A stretch of 11,896 nucleotides of DNA, taken from UBA6901 sp964355495 (GTDB lineage Bacteria; Pseudomonadota; Gammaproteobacteria; Acidiferrobacterales; UBA6901). Under the pieces are notes generated by a model. The model searched no databases. It was not told where the DNA came from and saw nothing but the letters and a program-made list of their open reading frames with translations. The position numbers and the translations under genes are program-made. Location: contig CAYHES010000073.1 of the NCBI GenBank assembly GCA_964355495.1, positions 1 to 11,896 of the forward strand, given 5' to 3'. This document shows positions 1-5,705 of this stretch, piece by piece. Each line of letters starts with the position of its first letter. Positions within the stretch are counted from its first letter, which is position 1.

Positions 1-2
1 GC

Positions 3-164
3 TATTTCGCCGGCCTGTCGTTTGCCGATTATCTGGCGCGCACCGCGCACTACGCGGTTCCGTATCTGGTCTGGGCACTATTTTACATCGCCGCCGGGCT
101 CGCGGTGGTGATGCTGGCGCGGCGGCTGCGCGCCGCGGCCGCCGTGCGTTTAAGGGACCTCTGA
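3..164 (+). CDS. 3' end of a membrane protein gene, function unknown (partial)
   Basis: The gene runs in from the left edge of the window and ends at a TGA at 162-164, giving 53 visible residues. The middle of the fragment (about residues 15-39) is a hydrophobic stretch containing VPYLVWALFYIAAGLAVVML. It is followed by a basic, arginine-rich tail (ARRLR), which fits a last transmembrane helix with a cytoplasmic C-terminus. The closing codons (TTA AGG GAC CTC TGA) coincide with the left terminal inverted repeat of the mobile element at 150-288, so the original C-terminus was probably changed by that insertion. The fragment is too short for a family assignment. High GC and clear third-position bias support the reading frame. 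Confidence 0.6.
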   Translation, partial: YFAGLSFADYLARTAHYAVPYLVWALFYIAAGLAVVMLARRLRAAAAVRLRDL

Positions 165-288
165 TTTAATTCGTTATCGTCATGCCAGCGAAGGCTGGCA
201 TCCAGGAAAGCCTATTTAAACCACTGGATTCCGGCTTTCGCCGGAATGACGAATAGGGAGAGGGTGTACTTGTTCAGAGCTACCTTAA
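150..288. mobile_element. MITE-like inverted-repeat element, copy 1
   Basis: The ends form imperfect terminal inverted repeats. The left end reads TTAAGGGACCTCTGA and the reverse complement of the right end reads TTAAGGTAGCTCTGA. Inside are two hairpin arms: the left arm has GCCAGCGAAGGCTGGC (about 184-199) and the right arm has TTCCGGCTTTCGCCGGAA (about 229-246). The arms carry GTCATGCC / GGAATGAC type ends, the common proteobacterial repeat whose spurious translation contains 'VIPAKAGIQ'. No transposase is encoded, so the element is non-autonomous. Its left end overlaps the stop codon of the upstream membrane gene, and its right end lies 20 bases before the next start codon. A longer-lived relative is copy 2 at 3723-3871. 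Confidence 0.75.
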
Positions 289-307
289 CAATCCATCCGG
301 TCCGCCG

Positions 308-1033
308 ATGTCGCGGCCGCGCGTAGCGCTCTCCTGGAGCAGCGGCAAGGACAGCGCCTGGACGCTGCACCGCCTGCGCCAGGACCCGGACATCGAGGTC
401 GCGGTGCTCGTGACCACGGTCAACGAAGAATTCAACCGCGTGGCCATGCATGCCGTGCGCCAGGAGTTGTTGCACGCGCAGGCCGAAGCTGCCGGGCTGC
501 CGCTCATCGAAGTGCCCATTCCCTATCCGTGCAGCAATGCCGATTACGAAAGCCGCATGCGCGCGTTGATCGAGCGCCTGCGCGGCGAGCGCATCGAGCG
601 CATGGCCTTCGGCGACCTGTACCTCGCCGACATCCGCGCCTACCGCGAGCAGCAGTTGCAGGGCACCGGTATCGCGCCGCTGTTTCCGCTGTGGAACGAA
701 CCGACCGCGGCACTCGCGCGCAGCATGATCGCGGGCGGGCTGCGGGCCGTGCTCACCTGCGTCGATCCGAAGCGGCTGGCGGCGGAGTTCTGCGGCCGGC
801 AGTTCGATGCCGCGCTGCTCGACGCGCTGCCCGCGGGCGTGGACCCGTGCGGCGAAAACGGCGAGTTCCACAGCTTCGCCTGCGCCGGACCGATGTTCCG
901 CGCGCCGATCGCGATCGAGACCGGCGAAACCGTCGAGCGCGACGGGTTCGTGTTCACCGACCTGCGACGGACACGCGACGGTTCCGACGAAATGACCGAA
1001 CCGGCCAGAGACGGGTTTTCGAAGCAACTCTAA
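308..1033 (+). CDS. PP-loop ATP-binding protein, Dph6 / diphthine-ammonia ligase superfamily
   Basis: This 241-residue protein starts with a short strand followed by the PP-loop motif SWSSGKDS (residues 9-16). That motif binds ATP in N-type ATP pyrophosphatases, which activate carbonyls as adenylates. Near residues 179-189 it has CGENGEFHSF, the bacterial version of the C-terminal motif shared with archaeal and eukaryotic Dph6 (diphthine-ammonia ligase, COG2102). Bacteria do not make diphthamide, so the true substrate is unknown; another amide- or thio-transfer is an inference. The ATG at 308 has no good Shine-Dalgarno sequence, but there is no earlier in-frame start that keeps the PP-loop near the N-terminus. 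The gene begins 20 bases after the MITE-like element, so that element's right end may supply part of the leader. Family assignment is firm, function is not. Confidence 0.9.
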   Translation: MSRPRVALSWSSGKDSAWTLHRLRQDPDIEVAVLVTTVNEEFNRVAMHAVRQELLHAQAEAAGLPLIEVPIPYPCSNADYESRMRALIERLRGERIERMAFGDLYLADIRAYREQQLQGTGIAPLFPLWNEPTAALARSMIAGGLRAVLTCVDPKRLAAEFCGRQFDAALLDALPAGVDPCGENGEFHSFACAGPMFRAPIAIETGETVERDGFVFTDLRRTRDGSDEMTEPARDGFSKQL

Positions 1034-1070
1034 TTCCCCGCTGACCGTGTGAAATCGCAATCTCGTCCAG

Positions 1071-1085
1071 GGGACCGTATCTGCT
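1071..1085 (+). promoter_or_regulatory. Candidate sigma-54 (-24/-12) promoter for the pilin-like gene
   Basis: The stretch GGGACCGTATCTGCT has GG and GC separated by exactly 10 bases, the defining spacing of sigma-54 promoters, and matches several further consensus positions. Pilin genes in Pseudomonas are sigma-54 dependent, which makes the candidate plausible. GG-N10-GC is common in GC-rich DNA, so this is weak evidence. No activator site was recognised. Confidence 0.3.
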
Positions 1086-1102
1086 ACTATTCCTGTATAT
1101 CC

Positions 1103-1121
1103 ACCATCACCCATTGATGGT
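1103..1121. promoter_or_regulatory. Perfect 7-bp dyad upstream of the pilin-like gene
   Basis: ACCATCA, a five-base spacer, then TGATGGT forms a perfect inverted repeat 28 bases before the pilin-like ATG. It would fall in the 5' untranslated region if the sigma-54 candidate is correct. It could be an operator or an RNA hairpin. It is not followed by a T-run, so it is not a convincing terminator for the upstream gene. Confidence 0.35.
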
Positions 1122-1148
1122 CTGATCACTCACGGGCTAGGCCGGGAA

Positions 1149-1628
1149 ATGGCAATGCGACACGACGGTTTCAGCATGATGGAATTGATGGCGGTGCTTG
1201 CGGTGATCGCGATACTGGCGCTGCTGGCGATTCCGAATTTTACGGACAAAATTATTCGGGACCAGATCGTTGAATCCTTGCCGTTAGCGGATATTGCCAA
1301 GGCCCCCATTGCCGGGTCTTGGGCAACAACACGGACCTTTCCCGTCGATAATGCCGCCGCCGGCTTGCCCGCCGCCGACAAAATCGTCAACAACCTCATT
1401 CGTTCGGTATCGATTCGAGAAGGTGCAATCGATATCACCTACGGCAATAGCGCCCATGCCCTGATCAAAGACAAGACCCTCACCCTGCGCGCGGCGGTCG
1501 TGGAGGATTCACCCGTCGTTCCGGTTACCTGGGTTTGTGGCAATGCCGCGGCACCCGACCCGATGACGATGCGAGGCGGAAACAACACGAACATCCCCGC
1601 GGGGTACTTGCCCTTGAAGTGCCGGTAG
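1149..1628 (+). CDS. Type IV pilin-like protein (prepilin with class III signal)
   Basis: The 159-residue product begins with a seven-residue basic leader (MAMRHDG) and then FSMMELMAVLAVIAILALLA. This is a prepilin peptidase site (cleavage after Gly7, Phe at +1, Glu at +5) followed by the hydrophobic N-terminal helix that packs pilus filaments. Two cysteines, Cys130 and Cys158, bracket a 28-residue loop at the very C-terminus, the layout of the disulfide-bonded D-region of type IVa pilins. The size fits PilA-type major or minor pilins. No other pil genes are nearby, so assembly must rely on machinery encoded elsewhere. An alternative in-frame ATG at 1155 would shorten the leader by two residues. 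It could also be a type II secretion pseudopilin, but the C-terminal disulfide loop favours a pilin. Function as major subunit, minor subunit or competence pilin cannot be decided. Confidence 0.85.
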   Translation: MAMRHDGFSMMELMAVLAVIAILALLAIPNFTDKIIRDQIVESLPLADIAKAPIAGSWATTRTFPVDNAAAGLPAADKIVNNLIRSVSIREGAIDITYGNSAHALIKDKTLTLRAAVVEDSPVVPVTWVCGNAAAPDPMTMRGGNNTNIPAGYLPLKCR

Positions 1629-1766
1629 GTTTGAACAGGCCACAGCGCGAGAAACGAGCCGGAGCAAACGAGGAGAACCGGCTGCGGGTGCTGGACCGCC
1701 GTCGCCATCCGCCTCGGCAAGGGTGGTGCGGAAATCGGCCATCTCGATTAACTTCCCGGAGCCCCC

Positions 1767-1814
1767 TGTAGGTCGGGCTTTAGCCCGACAGGCCGGCCTG
1801 AAGGCCGACCTACA
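1767..1814. repeat. Two-arm palindromic intergenic repeat
   Basis: The outer arms TGTAGGTCGG (1767-1776) and CCGACCTACA (1805-1814) are perfectly complementary over 10 bp. Between and overlapping them are two smaller hairpins: GTCGGGCT-TT-AGCCCGAC (1772-1789) and CGGCCT-GA-AGGCCG (1794-1807). The whole can fold as one long arm or as a double hairpin. Repeats of the 'GTAGGTCGGGCTT..AGCCCGAC' kind are scattered between genes in many gamma- and betaproteobacteria. As RNA it could also act as a bidirectional stop or stability element. Confidence 0.75.
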
Positions 1815-1875
1815 TTTCGAACAAGCAATGTTCCGTCAATTGTGAAGCACTACACTAGCAAGGTCGGTAGCGTTC

Positions 1876-1893
1876 TACGTAAATACCTGCGTA
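1876..1893. promoter_or_regulatory. Candidate operator, TACGTA-N6-TGCGTA dyad
   Basis: Two half-sites of the form TACGYA and TRCGTA face each other across six bases, giving an 18-bp near-perfect inverted repeat. It lies about 140 bases upstream of the L,D-transpeptidase start in a locally AT-rich stretch. The geometry suits a helix-turn-helix dimer, possibly LuxR/NarL type, but no specific regulator can be named. Confidence 0.3.
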
Positions 1894-2032
1894 TGCTTTT
1901 TCTTCACCCAGCTTCTGCTTGTGGAATTCACTTGCTGACCCCAAGCTGTACATAAGCGTAACTGTAATAATATGTTTGCGGGCAGGCGGCGGCATTGTCG
2001 TCCTGATTCAAGCACGTTTGGACCAAGATCAA

Positions 2033-3631
2033 ATGGCCGTAACTCCGTTGCGTACTCTGCTTGTGCTGTTCGGGCCGTGGTGCGTGCCGGTGCTGGCCGC
2101 GCCCGACGCCGTGAGCGACGCGCTGGCGGCCGCGTTGCAGGCGCCGGTGGTGAACTGCGGCGCGGCGCGGCTCGACCCTCAACGGATCGCTCCCTACTAC
2201 GCGGAGATGGCGCCGCTCTGGGTCAGTGCACGCGGCGCCGGCGTGCGCGCGCGGTTGTTGCGCACGGCGCTGCAAAACGCCGGGCAGGAAGGTCTGCCGC
2301 CGGCGCGCTACCGGATCGCCGACATCGAGGCGCACTGGTCCGCGGCCACGCCCGCCGCGCAGGCCTGTCTCGACCTGTTGCTGACGGCGGGGTTCGATCG
2401 CTATAGCCGCGATGCGCGCCGCGGCCTGACCGGTCCGCACGAGGCCGACCCGAGCTGGCAACTGCGGGCGCCGCCGTTCGATCCGGCCGCCGCGTTGCAA
2501 GGCGCCGGCACCGACAGCGACTTGGCCAAGCTGCTCGAAGCGCTGCCGCCGGCGCACACCGCCTACGCGCGCCTGCGCACGGCGCTCGCCCGTTACCGGC
2601 AGCTGGCCGAACAGGGCGGTTGGCCGCCGTTGCCGCCGGGGCCGAAGCTCGCACCCGGCGATGAGCACGAGCAGGTGGCATTGCTGCGCGCCCGGTTGCG
2701 CAGCGAGGGCGACCTGCCGCGTTTCGCGTTGTCGTTCGGCACGCGTTACGATACGCCGCTCGCCGCGGCGGTGGAAAACTTTCAGCGCCGTCACGGCTTA
2801 GCCGCTGATGGCATCGTCGGCACCCGCACCCGCGCCGCGCTCAACGTGCCGGCGGCGGAGCGTGCCGCGCAACTGCGGCGCGCCATGGAGCGGTGGCGCT
2901 GGCTGCCGCGCGATTTCGGCAGCCACTATATCCTGGTCAACACCGCCGGCTTCGAGCTGGCGGTGGTCGAGGACGGCAAGACGCTGCTCGCCATGCGCAC
3001 CATCAACGGCACGCCCGACCAGGCCACGCCATCGTTCAGCGCCACGCTGCAGTCGCTGATCATCAATCCGTACTGGTACGTGCCGGAGCGCATTGCGCGC
3101 GACCGGTTGTGGCCGCGCGCGCAGGCCAACCCCGGCTATCTGCCGGCGCGCGGCTTCCGTGTGTTCGACACCCGCAATGGCAGCTGGCAGGAACTCGATC
3201 CGGCGCGCCTTGACTGGGCGTGGATCAATGACAATGGCTCCGGTGTGCGCCTGCGCCAGGAGCCGGGCGCGGGCAATCTCATGGGCCGGTTGTCGTTCGT
3301 GTTTCCCAACCCGTTCGACGTGTTCCTGCACGACACCCCGGAGCGCGCGCTGTTCGAGCGCGACACGCGCACCTTGAGCGAGGGTTGCGTGCGCATCGAG
3401 CATGCCATGGCGTTGGCGCTGCACGCGCTGCGCCGGACGCCGGAATGGAACGCGGCGCGCATTCAGGCGCAGATCGATGCGTTGCGCCACCAGACCCTGC
3501 GCTTGCCGGAACCGATCCCGGTATATGTGCTGTATCTGCCGAGCTGGGTGGATGACGCCGGGCGGGTCCAGTTCCGCGACGACGTCTATAGACGCGAACC
3601 GGTACTGGCCGGCTATTACCCGGGGAATTGA
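2033..3631 (+). CDS. ldtD: Murein L,D-transpeptidase, YcbB/LdtD type
   Basis: The enzyme forms 3-3 (mDAP-mDAP) cross-links in peptidoglycan in the periplasm. From the ATG at 2033 the product is 532 residues and opens with a signal peptide (VTPLRTLLVLFGPWCVPVLA, cleavage near residue 22). An N-terminal scaffold region is followed by a peptidoglycan-binding domain (about 205-272, with VENFQRRHGLAADGIVG) and a YkuD catalytic domain (about 297-471). The active-site motif is SEGCVR with Cys452, and the paired His433 lies in LHDTPE. In E. coli YcbB the equivalent loop is also S-x-GCVR, so loss of the usual second His is normal for this branch. The frame stays open back to 1919, but that extension would bury the signal peptide, so 2033 is preferred although its ribosome site is weak. 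The next gene, mepK-like, encodes the hydrolase that cuts 3-3 links, the same neighbourhood as in E. coli (ycbB-ycbK). Confidence 0.93.
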   Translation: MAVTPLRTLLVLFGPWCVPVLAAPDAVSDALAAALQAPVVNCGAARLDPQRIAPYYAEMAPLWVSARGAGVRARLLRTALQNAGQEGLPPARYRIADIEAHWSAATPAAQACLDLLLTAGFDRYSRDARRGLTGPHEADPSWQLRAPPFDPAAALQGAGTDSDLAKLLEALPPAHTAYARLRTALARYRQLAEQGGWPPLPPGPKLAPGDEHEQVALLRARLRSEGDLPRFALSFGTRYDTPLAAAVENFQRRHGLAADGIVGTRTRAALNVPAAERAAQLRRAMERWRWLPRDFGSHYILVNTAGFELAVVEDGKTLLAMRTINGTPDQATPSFSATLQSLIINPYWYVPERIARDRLWPRAQANPGYLPARGFRVFDTRNGSWQELDPARLDWAWINDNGSGVRLRQEPGAGNLMGRLSFVFPNPFDVFLHDTPERALFERDTRTLSEGCVRIEHAMALALHALRRTPEWNAARIQAQIDALRHQTLRLPEPIPVYVLYLPSWVDDAGRVQFRDDVYRREPVLAGYYPGN

Positions 3632-3722
3632 TGAGCGGCGCCGCGCGCGCGACGAGCACGGCGCGGCAGCGCCGCCGCCGCACCCGCTGCTGGGCTAAAC
3701 TGTCGATATTGGATACATACCG

Positions 3723-3871
3723 TAAGAAGAGAACCTCTGAGCAAGTCCGTTTTTCTTCTGCTCGTCATGCCGGCGAAAGCCGGCATCCAGGAGACTTTCT
3801 GAAACCACTGGATTCCGGCTTTCGCCGGCATGACGAAAATAGGACTGGTATCCTTGTTCAGAGCTTCCTTA
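3723..3871. mobile_element. MITE-like inverted-repeat element, copy 2
   Basis: This is the same family as the element at 150-288. The inner hairpin arms are ATGCCGGCGAAAGCCGGCAT (about 3768-3787) and TTCCGGCTTTCGCCGG (about 3812-3827), with the shared core AAACCACTGGATTCCGGCTT. The right end CTTGTTCAGAGCTTCCTTA is nearly identical to that of copy 1. The left end (TAAGAAGAGAACCTCTGAGCA) is a degenerate match to the inverted right end, with a few extra bases. No transposase is present. The element separates ldtD from mepK and ends 20 bases before the mepK start. Confidence 0.75.
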
Positions 3872-3890
3872 TAAAGTGGGGCATACGTCG

Positions 3891-4421
3891 ATGTTGAATC
3901 GCAGACAGTTCCTGAAGTGGTCGCTGGCCAGCGGTGCCGCACTCGCCAGTGCGCGTTCGTGGGCGCAGAGCCAGCCGGCCGAGCGCCGCCTGAAGTTTTA
4001 CAACACCCACACCGGCGAGCAACTCGCCGCCACCTACTGGGCCGACGGCCAGTACCAGAGCGGGGAACTGGCGGCCATCGACCGGCTGCTGCGCGATCAC
4101 CGCAGCGGCGATGTCTTCGCCGTCGACCGGCGGCTGTTCGACATCCTGTACGCCCTGCAACAGCGCACCGGCGCGCGCGGCCCGTACGAAGTGATCTCCG
4201 GCTATCGCTCGCCGGCCACCAACGATTTGCTGCGCCGCCACGGCGGCGGCGTCGCGCGCGACAGCCTGCACACCCACGGCCAGGCGATCGACCTCCGCCT
4301 CAGCGGCGTCGCGCTCGCCGACCTGCGCCGCGCCGCGCTCGGTCTGCGCGCCGGCGGTGTCGGCAATTATTCCGCCTCGAATTTCATCCACCTCGACACC
4401 GGGCGCGTGCGCGCCTGGTAA
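3891..4421 (+). CDS. mepK: Murein endopeptidase, YcbK/MepK type (DUF882, M15-like)
   Basis: The product is a predicted periplasmic zinc endopeptidase that cleaves mDAP-mDAP cross-links made by L,D-transpeptidases. From the ATG at 3891 it has 176 residues and begins with a twin-arginine signal (NRRQFLK, residues 3-9, then a hydrophobic stretch ending near AQS). The body matches E. coli YcbK throughout: LYALQQRTG, ISGYRSPATN, and the zinc-ligand signature SLHTHGQAID with His127 and Asp134, plus NFIHLDTG with His167. The order His-x6-Asp and a late His agree with the family. A GTG at 3876 is in frame but would place extra residues before the Tat motif, and the run AGTGGGG (3875-3881) serves better as ribosome binding site for 3891. 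The gene follows ldtD in the same direction, separated by a mobile repeat. Confidence 0.93.
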   Translation: MLNRRQFLKWSLASGAALASARSWAQSQPAERRLKFYNTHTGEQLAATYWADGQYQSGELAAIDRLLRDHRSGDVFAVDRRLFDILYALQQRTGARGPYEVISGYRSPATNDLLRRHGGGVARDSLHTHGQAIDLRLSGVALADLRRAALGLRAGGVGNYSASNFIHLDTGRVRAW

Positions 4422-4446
4422 TGCCGGCGGTTCTCGGCCACGTTTC

Positions 4447-4469
4447 GACCCTTTCGGGGTCTTCCTCTT
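4447..4469 (+). terminator. Probable rho-independent terminator after mepK
   Basis: GACCC-TTTCG-GGGTC (4447-4461) is a 5-bp hairpin followed by a pyrimidine-rich TTCCTCTT tract. It lies 25 bases after the mepK stop codon. The stem is short and the T-run is interrupted, so efficiency is uncertain. Confidence 0.5.
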
Positions 4470-4492
4470 AAAAACCTGTGGTGCTGAGCGCG

Positions 4493-4540
4493 GCACGCGT
4501 CGCGACGGCGTGCGTCCCGGCTTCCATCGAACCCGGGACG
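4493..4540 (+). other. Two consecutive hairpins in the leader of the GNAT gene
   Basis: GCACGC (4493-4498) pairs with GCGTGC (4508-4513), and CGTCCCGG (4513-4520) pairs with CCGGGACG (4533-4540) around a 12-base loop. The two stems share base 4513 and so abut each other. They lie between the mepK terminator and the ribosome site at 4572. They could be part of a structured leader or an extra terminator, and no known riboswitch class was recognised. Confidence 0.35.
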
Positions 4541-4583
4541 GTGGTTTACTTCTGCGGGCAGGGGCGCGGCCAAGGAGGATGCG

Positions 4584-5367
4584 ATGCGAGTAGTCGATCT
4601 GGCTCCCGAGCACCAGGACACTTATTTCTGTTGCCTGGAGGAGTGGTCCGAGGACATGCAGGACGCCGGCGACCACAAGGCGTGCTGGTACCACAAGTAC
4701 AAGGATCGCGGTTTGCGCGTGAAGCTGGTGCTCGACGACAGCGGCCAGGTCGGCGGCATGATCCAGTATCTGCCGATCGAGGCGTCGTTCGTGGCCGGCC
4801 GGGATCTCTACTTCATCCTCTGCATCTGGGTACACGGGCACAAGCGGGGCCGGGGTGATTTCCAGGGCCGGGGTATGGGCGCGGCCTTGCTCGCCGCCGC
4901 CGAGGAAGACGCGCGCGGCCGCGGCGCCAAGGGCATGGCGGCCTGGGGTCTGAGCCTGCCGTTCTGGATGAAGGCCGCGTGGTTCAAGAAGCACGGTTAC
5001 CGGAACGCCGACCGGGAATTCATCAGCGCGCTCGTGTGGAAGCCGTTTGTCGAGGACGCGACCGCGCCCCACTGGGTCCGGCAGAGGAAACCGGTGGCCG
5101 GCGTGCCGGGCAAGGTGAGCGTGACCGCGTTCAAGAACGGCTGGTGCCCGGCGCAGAACATCACGTTCGAGCGCGCGCAACGGGCCGCGCAGGAATTCGG
5201 CGACCGGGTGGTGTTCCAGGAAATCGACACCACCGATCCGCAGACCTTCCGAGGAGTGGGGCGTTGCCGATGGCGTTTTCATCGACGGCAAGCTGGCGAA
5301 CCGGGGGCCACCGCTGTCCTACGACAAGCTCCGGAAGCTGATCGAGAAACGCGTGAAGCGACTCTGA
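4584..5367 (+). pseudogene. GNAT N-acetyltransferase with C-terminal YoaP-like region, frameshifted
   Basis: The ATG at 4584 follows a strong AAGGAGG (4572-4578). The first 222 codons encode an acetyl-CoA-dependent N-acetyltransferase fold with the acetyl-CoA binding motif QGRGMG (residues 94-99), then a C-terminal region like the YoaP domain (FKNGWCPAQN, FQEIDTTD). After Phe222 (TTC 5247-5249) the family-like sequence continues one base later, from GAG at 5251: EEWGVADGVFIDGKLA, then a GPPLSYDKLRKLIEKRVKRL tail, ending in TGA at 5365-5367. Repairing the shift (one C too many at 5250, or two bases missing) gives about 260 residues, the usual length. Unrepaired, the frame runs on to 5558 through low-complexity sequence antisense to the next gene. 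The break may be a true mutation, a sequencing error or programmed shifting; no slippery heptamer is visible. The substrate of this family is unknown to me. Confidence 0.8.
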
Positions 5368-5407
5368 GGCGAGCGTGGCCGAACAGTGCGCGAGGCCTCC
5401 GGTCGGG

Positions 5408-5665
5408 TTACGGCTGCAGGCGCTGGCGCCACTCGTCGAGCAGTTTGTGGCGCGCACCGGCGTCGGTGCGGCAGGCCGTAAGCCAGCCTTCGTCCACGTT
5501 CAGTATCGACGACTGCCAGCCGCTGTCCGGCGCACACTCGACGCGCACCTCCCAGTGATCGGTGCGCGGCTCGACCTCGAACAGGTAGGCCGCGAGCCCG
5601 AGCTGCTCGAGCAGGGCCTGCACGGTATCGCGCGCCTCGGTCAGTTGTTTCTCGCTCAGTTGCAT
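5408..5665 (-). CDS. Small conserved-looking protein of unknown function, 85 residues
   Basis: From the ATG at 5665 the product has 85 residues. A GGGAGG ribosome site seven bases upstream favours this start over longer in-frame versions. The N-terminal third is a charged amphipathic helix (LSEKQLTEARDTVQALLEQL). It is followed by alternating strand-like segments (AAYLFEVEP, HWEVRVECA) and a C-terminal helix (DAGARHKLLDEWRQRL). There is no signal peptide or membrane segment, so it is probably cytosolic. It is the last gene of the minus-strand cluster, 40 bases after the DUF465-cupin gene, and probably shares the FNR-type promoter upstream of 6802. I do not recognise the family. Confidence 0.7.
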   Translation of the reverse strand: MQLSEKQLTEARDTVQALLEQLGLAAYLFEVEPRTDHWEVRVECAPDSGWQSSILNVDEGWLTACRTDAGARHKLLDEWRQRLQP

Positions 5666-5705
5666 GGTCTTGCCTCCCGGCGCGGTCGCACCGACGGTTG
5701 CCGAT

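Larger units (their letters stand above)
1629..2032. other. Gene-poor intergenic stretch of about 400 bases
   Basis: No convincing coding sequence was found between the pilin-like gene and the transpeptidase gene. The first 140 bases are GC-rich and featureless. Then come the two-arm palindrome at 1767-1814, a TACGTA/TGCGTA dyad at 1876-1893 and an AT-richer stretch at about 1820-1975 that probably holds the promoter of the downstream gene. An open frame in phase with the transpeptidase extends up to 1919, but its N-terminal part has no signal peptide and atypical composition. Confidence 0.6.

Noticed and set aside
212..1129. Long minus-strand open frame of 305 codons
   Set aside because: It lies antisense to the PP-loop gene, has shadow-type composition and begins and ends in repeat or intergenic sequence; its C-terminal VIPAKAGIQ stretch is the usual spurious translation of the MITE hairpin.
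1919..2032. N-terminal extension of the L,D-transpeptidase
   Set aside because: The extension would place 38 non-conserved residues ahead of a proper signal peptide that starts at 2033.
1928..3683. Several long minus-strand open frames opposite ldtD
   Set aside because: They are rich in Arg/Ala/Gly with no recognisable domain, as expected for the complement of a high-GC gene, while the plus strand shows a complete L,D-transpeptidase.
3858..5291. A 477-codon minus-strand open frame
   Set aside because: It spans antisense to two well-supported plus-strand genes and the intergenic hairpins, with no domain signal.
5368..5558. Read-through C-terminus of the GNAT protein
   Set aside because: After the frameshift the frame gives Arg/Ser-rich low-complexity sequence and overlaps the opposite-strand 85-residue gene; the family tail is in the neighbouring frame and ends at 5367.
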